The notes: generated by a model not told the origin, from the sequence alone. A stretch of 44,084 bases of DNA from Desulfuromusa sp. (GCA_021647765.1 JAKIUD010000024.1:1-44084), one strand, 5' to 3'; positions 32,484 through 40,636 are shown, numbered from the stretch's first letter. Made by a program: numbers and translations.

Positions 32484-32514
32484 AAAAAAAGCCGTTAACT
32501 TCAATGTTAACGGC
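32484..32514 (-). terminator. Rho-independent terminator of ssb
   Basis: GCCGTTAAC (32491-32499) and GTTAACGGC (32506-32514) form a perfect 9-base stem with a 6-base loop. On the minus strand it is followed by seven T (32490-32484). It lies 30 bases past the ssb stop. Confidence 0.88.
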
Positions 32515-32544
32515 TCTAAGTTTACATATTGAGAAAATTATGTT

Positions 32545-33045
32545 TTAGAATGGAATCTCATCATCAGGATTGAATACCGGTTCTTCAAACCCACCACCCT
32601 GCTGCTGGCTACTGTTATTCTGATTTTGGTTCTGGCCTTCTTGGTTAGAGCTTTGACCGCCCTGATTTTGATTCTGCCCCCCGGCGTAGCCACCCCCGCC
32701 ACCGCTTTGATTATCTTCACGGCTGCCCAGCATCTGCATTTCGCTCACAACAACCTCGGATATGTAGCGTTTATTGCCATCACGATCATCGTAGGAACGA
32801 TTCTGAATCTTCCCCTCGACATAAATCTGCTTCCCTTTGTGGAGATACTTACCGCAAATTTCAGCAAGTTGACGCCAGACAACAATATTGTGCCATTCTG
32901 TTTTCGACTGCTTGTTTCCTTCGCGATCTTTATAACGCTCGGTCGTTGCCAGTGAGAATGTCGCAATAGCGGTACCCGACGGGGTATAGCGCAGCTCAGG
33001 ATCTTTACCAAGGTTTCCAACCAGAATCACCTTATTAACTGACAT
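32545..33045 (-). CDS. ssb: Single-stranded DNA-binding protein
   Basis: A 166-residue SSB. The OB-fold (about 1-110) starts MSVNKVILVGNLGKDPELRY and includes EWHNIVVWRQLAEICGKYLH and KGKQIYVEGKIQNRSYDD. A Gly/Gln/Asn-rich flexible linker follows, ending in the acidic tip DDEIPF that binds partner proteins. It coats ssDNA in replication, repair and recombination. It sits alone between the efflux operon and the accessory block, so it may be either the housekeeping copy or one linked to the block. Confidence 0.96.
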   Translation of the reverse strand: MSVNKVILVGNLGKDPELRYTPSGTAIATFSLATTERYKDREGNKQSKTEWHNIVVWRQLAEICGKYLHKGKQIYVEGKIQNRSYDDRDGNKRYISEVVVSEMQMLGSREDNQSGGGGGYAGGQNQNQGGQSSNQEGQNQNQNNSSQQQGGGFEEPVFNPDDEIPF

Positions 33046-33066
33046 ATGTGCCTCCTCTAAATAATA

Positions 33067-33756
33067 CTAAATGCTATAAGTTATTATCACTTGCCAAAAT
33101 AAAATATCACTGAGCAGAGGGCAGACTGCGCTGAGCAATTTGATCAAACTGCCATAGCGATATCGGCAAATCTCTTGGGTGTTTTTTACTGGCATATTAC
33201 ACGTTTTGAATGGGAACTGAAAGCCAAATTCCCAACACCAATGACCATCATAAAACCTCCAAAAACTCTCTGAAGATCTATCGACAGAGATAGTGCCGCG
33301 CCGCTCTTCCACGTTGCCATCGACATCAGCAACTTCAGGATCTAAAAGGCGATCTGCCTGCATTCTGATTTGATGGGAGGTGCGATAGTTGATCCGCAGA
33401 TTACGCGAGCGGCCACGGATATCAACACCAAGTGATTTCCAGGAGAATGGTTGCTGGAAAATTCTCTGTCCAAGATCCCCGGCAAAAAAGAGGCTATTTT
33501 CCCTGCCTGCTCCTAATGCCGCCAAAAATCGTAATTGCGCCACACTGATATCTTGAGCCTCATCGGTAACAACAAAATCAAATGGTGGATGATGACTGTC
33601 ATCAAGCATCCCTGCCAAGGTGTTGAACATGTCAGCGTGAGTGATCAATTCACGCGATTTTAGCTCCTCCTGCACCTTAGCAAAGATTGCCCACAACACC
33701 TGCCGATGTTTTTCGGGAAGTCGCGTTTTTCGTCCCAACCGTTTAACATCTCGATA
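33067..33756 (-). pseudogene. Truncated UvrD/Rep-type helicase
   Basis: The similarity begins YRDVKRLGRKTRLPEKHRQV, immediately after the stop of the upstream gene and in its frame. It continues with FDFVVTDEAQDISVAQLRFL (Walker B, DEAQD), FFAGDLGQRIFQQPFSW (motif III) and RNLRINYRTSHQIRMQADRL (motif IV). The N-terminal part with Walker A is missing. After RRGTISV (about 33285) the sequence no longer looks like helicase and runs to an unrelated stop. Both ends are thus lost, and this is a fragment of a superfamily I helicase. No start codon with a ribosome site is visible. Confidence 0.82.
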
Positions 33757-34593
33757 TTATTCTGCCAGTACAGGATGCTGGGGGTCGGCTCCTAAACTGA
33801 TGTGATCCAGTCTCCACTTTTTCAAAAGTTGCGCTTGGCGATAGGTCAGTACTTCCTCGGAAATAGCATCAACATATCTGAGCTCGATTCCCTTCCAATC
33901 ACCTGTTTTTTCATCGAATAGCTTTTTCTTAAAAGCCTGCTGAATGGCTTCCACAGCCTTTAAGGCAACTGTTTCAGCGGCTTCAAAATCCGGTTCGACT
34001 GCATGCAGCAAAACGATATCAAGCAGATAGGTGTCATCAGGGTCAGTCTTTGGTATTTCCCTCCCCTCATCCACATCGAAAAAGATCGCTGTAATCATTT
34101 CTCCAAGCGGTTTTATTATTTTCAAGATTCTACCGCTAAGCTTTGACTCGCTCATTCTCCTCTCAAATTCGTCAGGGAAAGCAGATCGGCGATATCGGGA
34201 GGCCAGCCAGACTTGAAATGTGGCAAGACTTGCCGGAGAAAGATGAAAACACGTATCAGGCTCAAAGCTTACCAATTCGTCTTTTGTGACAAAGCGTTTT
34301 TCAGTAACAACGAACTCAGCCAATAAGGGCTCTTCGCCTTCAAACTTTACATGAAAGGTTCTTGATGATTTCGCATGAGTATTATTGCCGTCAAGTTGAT
34401 CAATTCGGCGACCGACAATAACCTCAACCTGAGGCTCTTTATCAGGGAGTTGGGCAAGATCACATGGGTGGGTTGCCATGATAACCAGGGTGTCGGCAGG
34501 AAATTCAGGATGGCGCAAACCAATTTCCGATGCGGTGTCATCAGAAAGTAATTGCCCTTGTCGCCATGCTGTATCTCTTGACCATTCCGGCAT
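33757..34593 (-). CDS. Uncharacterised protein, third gene of a TIGR04255/HTH module
   Basis: A 278-residue soluble protein with no signal peptide or membrane segment and no domain I can name. Notable segments are DTLVIMATHPCDLAQLPDKE near residue 35, KSSRTFHVKFEGEEPLLAEF and PASLATFQVWLASRYRRSAF. Mixed alpha/beta character is likely. It starts 5 bases after the HTH gene stop, so it is translationally linked. A truncated helicase follows with no gap, so its extreme C-terminus may have been altered by the deletion that removed the helicase start. Confidence 0.6.
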   Translation of the reverse strand: MPEWSRDTAWRQGQLLSDDTASEIGLRHPEFPADTLVIMATHPCDLAQLPDKEPQVEVIVGRRIDQLDGNNTHAKSSRTFHVKFEGEEPLLAEFVVTEKRFVTKDELVSFEPDTCFHLSPASLATFQVWLASRYRRSAFPDEFERRMSESKLSGRILKIIKPLGEMITAIFFDVDEGREIPKTDPDDTYLLDIVLLHAVEPDFEAAETVALKAVEAIQQAFKKKLFDEKTGDWKGIELRYVDAISEEVLTYRQAQLLKKWRLDHISLGADPQHPVLAE

Positions 34594-34598
34594 ATCAA

Positions 34599-35249
34599 TT
34601 ACAGAGCTCCATCATTTTCGGCAATGAGATCAGAATCGGCAGATGTAGAAGCTTTTGATCGTCTCGCAAACCGTGATGAAAGAATCTCTTTTTGAATAGC
34701 TTCCCTTTGGACAATTAGTACAAGTCGCTGAACCGAATCCTGAGCAGAACGTCCTTCCGCGATTAGATCATATAGATTCTTTCCATCAGTTAGTTTTCGT
34801 TTCAGCAGTAGTCCGTTCAGAACAATCCCCGACTCATTCAACATATCTGCGGCAACGGCAATTTCATGTAACCTTTCAATATGCTCAACTTTGGGCAACT
34901 CGCCGTTTATCCAGTTGTAAATTGCCTGCCTTGATACACCAAGCATTTTTGCAATATTGGACATCGCAGGGGAAAGGAACTCACGAATTCTCTGCACATC
35001 TTCCACTGGTGTCCTTAAGATCCTTGTATCACACACACCATTTTTCATATGACTTGATAAAGTAGTTACTCCAGTACTAATCAAGCTCAGACGATTCAAA
35101 TTAGGTACAATAGCGCCCGTACCGAGACTTGCTATTTGTCTTGCTGCAACCTCTAGATATTTCGGCATATTACTCAGACATGAAGCTGCCCCAGTTTGAC
35201 TCTGATAGTCGGAAAACCAACCACCCCGATCAGAGTAAGCAATTGTCAT
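34599..35249 (-). CDS. XRE/Cro-like helix-turn-helix protein in TIGR04255 module
   Basis: About 216 residues. I chose the ATG at 35249 (MTIAYSDRGG) because AGGAG lies five bases upstream; an ATG at 35270 overlaps the previous gene. The N-terminal ~75 residues are unfamiliar. The centre holds the DNA-binding HTH: FLSPAMSNIAKMLGVSRQAI with YNWINGELPKVEHIERLHEI (about 85-125). A helical C-terminal region follows. It may regulate the module through the repeat array at 36072-36122, or be a working part of it. Confidence 0.72.
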   Translation of the reverse strand: MTIAYSDRGGWFSDYQSQTGAASCLSNMPKYLEVAARQIASLGTGAIVPNLNRLSLISTGVTTLSSHMKNGVCDTRILRTPVEDVQRIREFLSPAMSNIAKMLGVSRQAIYNWINGELPKVEHIERLHEIAVAADMLNESGIVLNGLLLKRKLTDGKNLYDLIAEGRSAQDSVQRLVLIVQREAIQKEILSSRFARRSKASTSADSDLIAENDGAL

Positions 35250-35260
35250 ACAATCTCCTA

Positions 35261-36055
35261 TCATTTCCATTCTTCCAGAGCGAAATTAGTCACAGTTAAT
35301 TTAAATGACTTCTCTATTTCCATATGAAGATCAGAAAGTTTTAAGTTTATGCCTTCCAAGCTAAAGGCATCTCTCCTCGGGCAAAAAGCATCGGTATCGA
35401 TAATGGCATGTCGCCCTTCCGTTTCAGTAAATTTTGAATTTATTTGTGGCGCCAACGGCGCAATCTCAGGAGGTAAGCCAACCAGACCATCTTGAACAAT
35501 AACCCGAGACACTAATTGATCGCTTGAATTCATCGTCACTGTTTCAGTGAAGGAGTGGCCCAATTCCCCATCAAGTTTATGTGACAAACCCAATACTTCC
35601 GGGACAAGATAATCTGAAAGGTCTCGTTCGGACTCTGGAATAACTGCATCAAAATACCGCAAACCAATACGCTCGATAAAATCCAGTTGTAAAATACTAT
35701 GAACTATCTCCATGCCTTTTAAAAAATCGGCAAAAAAGGTATCAGAGGTATCGTAAGCCACCGTCTGGAGAGACAAAGCATTGTGTTCCAAAATAAACCC
35801 AGCTGTTCGATCAATGTTTCCGAAAACACAGCGGGCCTTAGGAGCAAACGAAGGGGCTGGTGACTGACCACCTTCTGCAGGAGAAGCTAACTGCATAACA
35901 AGCTGTTGAATTGTTTCCCGCTTAAAATCAGGAAAACGCGCCACCCGCATCTGCCCCTGAATGTCCGGCAGGTAATTCTCCAAGTTGAGAATAGGATTGA
36001 ATCGTACTTGGACCACAGTAAAGTAGACTGGTGCATTGCTCATTTTCTCGCCCAT
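35261..36055 (-). CDS. TIGR04255-family protein
   Basis: A 264-residue protein that I recognise as TIGR04255, a sporadically distributed family of unknown function. The start NAPVYFTVVQVRFNPILNLE and the central segment FLKGMEIVHSILQLDFIERI with GLRYFDAVIPE are its hallmarks. No catalytic motif is apparent. AAGGG lies seven bases before the ATG at 36055. It is the first gene of a compact three-gene operon. The patchy distribution and the setting (helicase, methylase and IS remnants) suggest a defence or mobile-element role, which is inference. Confidence 0.78.
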   Translation of the reverse strand: MGEKMSNAPVYFTVVQVRFNPILNLENYLPDIQGQMRVARFPDFKRETIQQLVMQLASPAEGGQSPAPSFAPKARCVFGNIDRTAGFILEHNALSLQTVAYDTSDTFFADFLKGMEIVHSILQLDFIERIGLRYFDAVIPESERDLSDYLVPEVLGLSHKLDGELGHSFTETVTMNSSDQLVSRVIVQDGLVGLPPEIAPLAPQINSKFTETEGRHAIIDTDAFCPRRDAFSLEGINLKLSDLHMEIEKSFKLTVTNFALEEWK

Positions 36056-36071
36056 AAAAACACCCTTATAC

Positions 36072-36122
36072 GCAAAAGTTTACACTTCTCTTTACACTTT
36101 ACACTTTGCTTGACACTTTTGC
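36072..36122. promoter_or_regulatory. Repeat array upstream of the TIGR04255 module
   Basis: Four copies of TTKACACTT begin at 36079, 36091, 36098 and 36110 (steps 12, 7, 12). They are bracketed by the inverted pair GCAAAAGT (36072-36079) and ACTTTTGC (36115-36122). The array lies 17-67 bases before the start at 36055, where an operator would sit. The HTH protein of the module is the obvious candidate binder. Confidence 0.6.
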
Positions 36123-36138
36123 AAGGGATGCTAAAGAA

Positions 36139-36523
36139 TCATACCCGAAACACCTTCATCACTTCATCCCCCAAATGATTTATCACCTTCACCGCGATCC
36201 GGCCGGTTGTCGGTTTTTCAAAGGGGCGGGAGGTGTCGCTGTTTAATGTTGCCCAGGCTTCTTGGTTGATTTCGGCTTTGAGGGTGGTTTTCAGGGCTTT
36301 GTAGGGATCATTGGCTCCCAGGAAGTAAGCGTGGCGGACGAAGAAGCTTTCTTCGTTGTAGTCGGTGTCGATAAACCAGCAGGCGATCCCATTGTTCGGC
36401 GACGTATGCGGTGGTGCCAGAGCCGCAGGTGGGATCAAGGACGAGGTCGCCGGGGTCGGTAGCCATTAACATGCAACGTTGGATAATCTTTGTAGCTGTC
36501 TGGACAACATAAACCTTCGTATA
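36139..36523 (-). pseudogene. Site-specific DNA methyltransferase remnant (adenine-specific, type III-like)
   Basis: One frame has KVYVVQTATKIIQRCMLMAT followed by DLVLDPTCGSGTTAYVAEQW, the SAM-binding motif I. Another frame has GIACWFIDTDYNEESFF, then RHAYFLGANDPYKALKTTLK and KPTTGRIAVKVINHLGDEVM, the C-terminus of large Mod-type methylases. About 300 codons between them are missing, and the junction lies at TGGGATCGCC, where both frames share TGGG. The 5' part is cut off by the IS110 element at about 36521, and nothing like it resumes beyond the element. The gene is dead. Confidence 0.85.
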
Positions 36524-36544
36524 TGGTCTCCCCCCTCTTTGCAA

Positions 36545-36780
36545 GGGCTTATTACGAAAAATGACAGGGACAGGATTGCTGCCGTATATCCGGCCTCTTG
36601 GTGAAAGAACTCAATCTTCCGAGCCTCAATGATATTCGCGCGTATCGTCCTTATCGGTTAGACGTTTTATTCTAAACTCCGGACACATCAGGTTTTCGAT
36701 ACGCTGGTCTTACCAGTTTTGTCATTGCTCGCGTTTGAGCCGTCGCATTCTCTGGTGGGATAACTCCATTTGTTTCAAGG
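36545..36780 (-). ncRNA. Candidate bridge-RNA region of the IS110 element
   Basis: This stretch lies between the transposase stop and the left end and has no gene. IS110-family recombinases are known to use a structured RNA from a non-coding end that pairs with target and donor DNA, in IS1111-like members from the 3' side. I did not fold it, so the location is by analogy only. Confidence 0.35.
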
Positions 36781-37818
36781 TTAAGTTGTTATTGCCGTTG
36801 CTGCTAATGCTGGTTTGTATGTGGTGTTGTTTCGTAATACTGCCCATCCAATGCGGGTTATTTTATTTGCCATCGCGACAACAGCCTTGTTCCACCCACG
36901 TTTTTCACGGATACGATTTATCCAGCGACTCAAGGAATCATCCTTTCGAGCGGCTTGAATAACGACAGCTCGCGCACCGTGAACAAGAAGGCTGCGCATA
37001 TATTTGTCGCCACGCTTGCTGATACCGAGAAGGTTATCTTTGCCTCCACTGCTATGTTGGCGCGGTACGAGTCCTAGTGATGCTGAGACATCTCGACCAC
37101 GAGAATATGCACTGCCATCACCAATAGCACTTCTGAAGGCACTGGCAACAATAGGGCCAAAGCCTGGTACTGTTTGTAAACGCTGACATGCTTCATCCTG
37201 TTGGCTCAACAGTTCCAGTTCATTGGTGTAAAGTAAAATATGCGCATCTAATTCTACTAGCTGCTCATAGCAACGTTGTAATAGTTGACGAAAACGATCA
37301 GTTAAACCGTTGTCAGGATCTTCAAGTAGTTCTGGAATGCCTCGCCTCAGGGTGGCTATTCCCCGGGTAAGCACAATGCCATATTCGCCCAATAAGCCGC
37401 GTGTAGAGTTACACAAGCTGGTTCGACTTTTAACGCATTTTGACCTGACACGATGAAGAGCCTGCATGTCTTGTTGTTCCACCGTTTTGATGGCGACAAA
37501 AGGCATTGATGGACGGCAGGATGCTTCCGCAATAGCGCGGGCATCGTTGTAGTCGTTTTTGTTTCCACGTAAATAGGGTTTCACATATTGTGGTGAAATG
37601 AGCTTTGCGTCATGTCCCATCTCACGTAACTTACGACCCCAGTAGTGGGAACTGGCGCAAGCTTCCATGCTAACGCGACATGGTGGTAAATTGGCAAAGA
37701 ATTTAGCGACTTGCTGACGACGTAACATCCGTTTTTTTAGCTCCTTGCCTTTGCTGTCGAAACACACAACATGAAAAACATTTTTTGCCAAATCTAGGCC
37801 GATGGTAGTAATATTCAT
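36781..37818 (-). CDS. IS110-family transposase (DEDD recombinase)
   Basis: About 345 residues from MNITTIGLDLAKNVFHVVCF, preceded by AGGAG; an in-frame upstream ATG at 37911 adds 31 residues from the IS end. The N-terminal RuvC-like DEDD domain shows GLDLAK (first Asp), RVSMEACASSHYWGRKL (Glu) and GNKNDYNDARAIAEA (two Asp). The C-terminal domain has LQTVPGFGPIVASAFRSAIG and RDVSASLGLVPRQHSSGGKD with LLGISKRGDKYMRSLLVHGA, including the catalytic Ser region. No frameshift or stop was seen, so it may be active. Confidence 0.94.
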   Translation of the reverse strand: MNITTIGLDLAKNVFHVVCFDSKGKELKKRMLRRQQVAKFFANLPPCRVSMEACASSHYWGRKLREMGHDAKLISPQYVKPYLRGNKNDYNDARAIAEASCRPSMPFVAIKTVEQQDMQALHRVRSKCVKSRTSLCNSTRGLLGEYGIVLTRGIATLRRGIPELLEDPDNGLTDRFRQLLQRCYEQLVELDAHILLYTNELELLSQQDEACQRLQTVPGFGPIVASAFRSAIGDGSAYSRGRDVSASLGLVPRQHSSGGKDNLLGISKRGDKYMRSLLVHGARAVVIQAARKDDSLSRWINRIREKRGWNKAVVAMANKITRIGWAVLRNNTTYKPALAATAITT

Positions 37819-37911
37819 CTTGGTCTCCTCTCGATTTCGTGTTGATGGAACTAACATCTTACCATCATGGCACTTTGATGCCGATTTAGAAACGAGGGGA
37901 GACCATCTCAT

Positions 37912-38037
37912 CAGTTAAAGACTTTCGTAACTAAAATAAGTTGCATATATTCCCGATTTTCAAATCTCCCCCAACCCCTCTTTGGGAAAGGAGGGATTTT
38001 TATGCCTGATTCAAGGGCTGCGTTTTTCTAACGGACA
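37912..38037. repeat. Intergenic palindrome beside the IS element
   Basis: Between the IS and the regulator gene, AAATCTCCCCCAACCCCTC and GGAAAGGAGGGATTT (about 37964-38001) form an imperfect palindrome of the AAATCCC-type found between genes in many bacteria. It could end the regulator transcript on the minus strand. No methyltransferase sequence is found here. Confidence 0.45.
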
Positions 38038-39384
38038 CTACTGGGAAATGCTATACTTTTCTATACGATAGAGCAATGTGTGCCGGGGAATTTGCAGAAA
38101 AACCGCCGCTTTACTTTTATTCCCCTGGCAACGCCTGAGCGCTTCTTCAACCGCCTCCCGTTCAAGAGCCTCTAAAGAATAGCCCTCTTCTGGGAGATTC
38201 AAGACCTTATTCGATCTTGTCGCCGGTCGACCAATACGCTCAGGAAGATCAGCAAGTTCGATGATATCCGAGCTGCGCAAAATCAACATTTGTTCAACAA
38301 CATTTTCCAGTTCCCGGACATTTCCCGGCCATTTGTACTTCTGCAGATAATCAATAACCTGGTCAGAAAAACGGACGGTTGTTCCAGCTTGCCGGGCACG
38401 TAAAAAGAAATCCAGCAATAACGGAATATCTTCCCGTCTCTCTCGCAATGGCGGAATCTCAATCGGGACAACCGCCAGTCGATAGTAAAGATCTTCGCGA
38501 AATCCTCCAGACTGCATAGCTTCTTCCAGATCGCGGTTTGTGGCTGCAATCACCCGAACATCGACCTGCTCAGAAACCCCGCCCACGGGTTCAAACTGTT
38601 GCTCCTGCAGGGCTCTGAGAAGTTTCGGCTGCAGATCAACCGGTAGTTCTCCAATTTCATCAAGAAACAGGGTACCACCATCAGCGAGAGAAAATTTTCC
38701 TTTACGATCTTTCACTGCTCCGGTGAAAGATCCCCGGATATGACCAAACAGTTCACTTTCGATCAAATCTTTAGGAATAGCAGCACAATTCACAGGGATA
38801 AATGGCCCCTTACTCCGTTCAGACCCCCGGTGCAACGCCTTAGCTATCACTTCTTTTCCGGTGCCACTTTCGCCACTGATGAGAACTGAAGCCTGACTTG
38901 CAGCTACTTTTTCAACCCGTTGCAGTAATTGCTGCATCACCGTTGATTGACCAATAATCTGTTCAGAATCAGCATTTTCAGATAAAGCCGCTTTTAATTG
39001 ACTATTTTCCTGACGCAAGTTTCGATACTCAAAGGCTTTGGCAACAGTCAAGCTCAGTTGATCACGACTAAAAGGTTTCGCCAGATAATCATAAGCACCA
39101 ACTTTCATTGCATCGACTGCCTGAGCAACCGTACTGAATGCCGTCACAATGATGACAAGGGTCTGCGGGTCAATATTTAGCACTGCCTTCAGAACTTCAT
39201 AACCACTCATCCCCGGCATTTGCACATCAGTGATCACCAATGGCGGTTGGTAACGTTTAAATAATGACAGACCTTCTGTTCCATCCCCCGCAGTCAGGAC
39301 ATGATAGCCCGCTTCTTGCAGATTAAACTCTGTCACCCTACGAAGAGAAGTATCATCATCAATCAACAATATCTGTTGAGCCAT
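38038..39384 (-). CDS. Sigma-54-dependent response regulator (NtrC/ZraR-like)
   Basis: About 448 residues. I chose MAQQILLIDDD at 39384 because GGAG lies six bases upstream; an ATG at 39396 overlaps the kinase. The receiver domain (1-120) has phospho-acceptor D53 (VITDVQMPG) and K104. The AAA+ domain (about 140-370) has Walker A GESGTGKE (171-178), GSFTGA (218-223) in place of the usual GAFTGA, and Walker B GGTLFLDEIGEL (236-247). A FIS-type HTH ends the protein (ALRRCQGNKSKAAVFLQIPR). It would bind tandem palindromes and drive sigma-54 promoters. It starts one base past the stop of the kinase, its evident partner. Confidence 0.93.
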   Translation of the reverse strand: MAQQILLIDDDTSLRRVTEFNLQEAGYHVLTAGDGTEGLSLFKRYQPPLVITDVQMPGMSGYEVLKAVLNIDPQTLVIIVTAFSTVAQAVDAMKVGAYDYLAKPFSRDQLSLTVAKAFEYRNLRQENSQLKAALSENADSEQIIGQSTVMQQLLQRVEKVAASQASVLISGESGTGKEVIAKALHRGSERSKGPFIPVNCAAIPKDLIESELFGHIRGSFTGAVKDRKGKFSLADGGTLFLDEIGELPVDLQPKLLRALQEQQFEPVGGVSEQVDVRVIAATNRDLEEAMQSGGFREDLYYRLAVVPIEIPPLRERREDIPLLLDFFLRARQAGTTVRFSDQVIDYLQKYKWPGNVRELENVVEQMLILRSSDIIELADLPERIGRPATRSNKVLNLPEEGYSLEALEREAVEEALRRCQGNKSKAAVFLQIPRHTLLYRIEKYSISQ

Positions 39385-39385
39385 T

Positions 39386-40510
39386 TTATTCTCCATTTTT
39401 GGGGCAAGGATAATCTGCAGCTTTTAAAATTATGGTAAATTCAGCACCACCATCAGGTGAATTTGCCACACTGATATCCCCGCAATGGTTTTTTAAAATT
39501 CGATAGGTAATTGCCAAACCAAGACCAGTTCCTTTTGTTTTAGTGGTAAAAAATGGATTAAAGATTCGATCCATATCTTCAGCTGGAATTCCTGAACCAC
39601 TATCTCTGAAAGTTAAAACAACCTGGTTTTTCTCGTTTACATCCGACTCTATCCATAGCTCTCCACCAGATGGCATCGCTTGAAACGCATTAAGGATCAG
39701 ATTGAGGAACACCTGCTTAAATTGGGCGGCATCACCCACCACTGCCGGGAGAGAATTTTCCTGCCAGTGAATTTTGATATTATCTTTGGTGATCTGCTGA
39801 CGGCAGAGTTGCAAAACTTCGTGAAGAATTTCGGTTGGCTTGAAATCGCGCTGCTCATCTGCTGTTGGTCGGGCAAAACTCAAGAAATCTTCGACAACCT
39901 GGTTGAGCCGATCAACCTCCTTGATTAATATCTGACTGAATTCTGTATACTGATTATCAGCTGGCAGGGCATCACGGAGAATTTCTGCTGTTCCGCGAAT
40001 GGAGCCCAGAGGATTACGAATCTCATGTGCCATTCCAGCTGACAATTCTCCTAACGCGGTCAACCGATCCGCTTGACGAAGCTGATCTTCAATTTCGACA
40101 ATCAGAGTCGCTTGCTCTCTAAGCTGGGTAAAACTCTCCGATAGCTGCTGCATACTTTTTTCAGCACGCATACTTTGAAAATTAATCCGCGAAGACAAAA
40201 AACCGGTTAGAAATCCGGTGAGATTGAATAGAGCTATTTCTAAATAGTGCTCTAAAGGGATAACATCAACTTGCCCCCATCTAAAAAACATATGTGGAGC
40301 AAAAAGAATGGAAACAAGCACAGCAGTCGCAACCCCGCCACGCAGACAAAACCACAAACCGGCAAGGACAATCGGCAGATAATAGAGACGGCAATAAAAC
40401 CCATAATAAGGAGTGCGTTGAATCCCAGTCAGATAGTGAAAGAATGCCAGGACAAAAACAAAAATGAGAATAATGGCAATTTTTAATTTATCTTGATCAG
40501 GTTTCTGCAT
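39386..40510 (-). CDS. Sensor histidine kinase paired with the sigma-54 regulator
   Basis: About 374 residues from MQKPDQDKLK at 40510; an upstream TTG at 40537 is possible. About four membrane helices (10-107) with short loops, then a coiled-coil linker, HisKA with H162 (GELSAGMAHEIRNPLG), and HATPase boxes NLILNAFQA, DSGSGIPAE and GTGLGLAI. It is closely related along its length to the kinase at 24025-25149, including the membrane part (RLYYLPIVLAGLWF versus RLYYLPIILSGFWF). Its stop is one base from the regulator start, so it is the cognate kinase. Confidence 0.92.
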   Translation of the reverse strand: MQKPDQDKLKIAIILIFVFVLAFFHYLTGIQRTPYYGFYCRLYYLPIVLAGLWFCLRGGVATAVLVSILFAPHMFFRWGQVDVIPLEHYLEIALFNLTGFLTGFLSSRINFQSMRAEKSMQQLSESFTQLREQATLIVEIEDQLRQADRLTALGELSAGMAHEIRNPLGSIRGTAEILRDALPADNQYTEFSQILIKEVDRLNQVVEDFLSFARPTADEQRDFKPTEILHEVLQLCRQQITKDNIKIHWQENSLPAVVGDAAQFKQVFLNLILNAFQAMPSGGELWIESDVNEKNQVVLTFRDSGSGIPAEDMDRIFNPFFTTKTKGTGLGLAITYRILKNHCGDISVANSPDGGAEFTIILKAADYPCPKNGE

Positions 40511-40537
40511 ATGAATCTCAGAGTTAGGAAACAACAA

Positions 40538-40575
40538 CAGTCAATAATCTACATTTCAATGTTGAATATTCTACA
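40538..40575 (+). promoter_or_regulatory. Tandem palindromic activator sites upstream of the repeat-peptide gene
   Basis: TGTTGAATATTCTACA (40560-40575) matches the palindrome TGTAGAATATTCTACA at 15 of 16. A weaker copy lies exactly 22 bases upstream (40538-40553, 10 of 16, with its right half AATCTACA well kept). The near end is 63 bases from the -24 element at 40639. Spacing and offset copy the array at 25290-25327. Confidence 0.7.
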
Positions 40576-40636
40576 CAAAACCCATCATATTGTCGATACA
40601 AAGATATAACTATTTGTTTTTATTAGGTTATAAAAG

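Larger units (their letters stand above)
36521..37911 (-). mobile_element. IS110-family insertion sequence (IS1111-like group)
   Basis: About 1.39 kb with one transposase gene. Both ends carry ATGGTCTCCCC in inverted orientation (left from 36523, right ending about 37908), which fits subterminal repeats of the IS1111 group; exact ends are uncertain by a few bases. A second pairing, TGGTCTCCTCTCG near 37822 with CGAGGGGAGACCA ending near 37907, flanks the region before the gene. The ~240 non-coding bases beyond the gene end (36524-36780) are where this group encodes its guide (bridge) RNA. The left end cuts the methyltransferase remnant. Confidence 0.75.

Noticed and set aside
36072..36122. 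A plasmid-type replication origin
   Set aside because: Repeats alone are not enough. No replication initiator or AT-rich unwinding region is seen, and the position fits an operator better.
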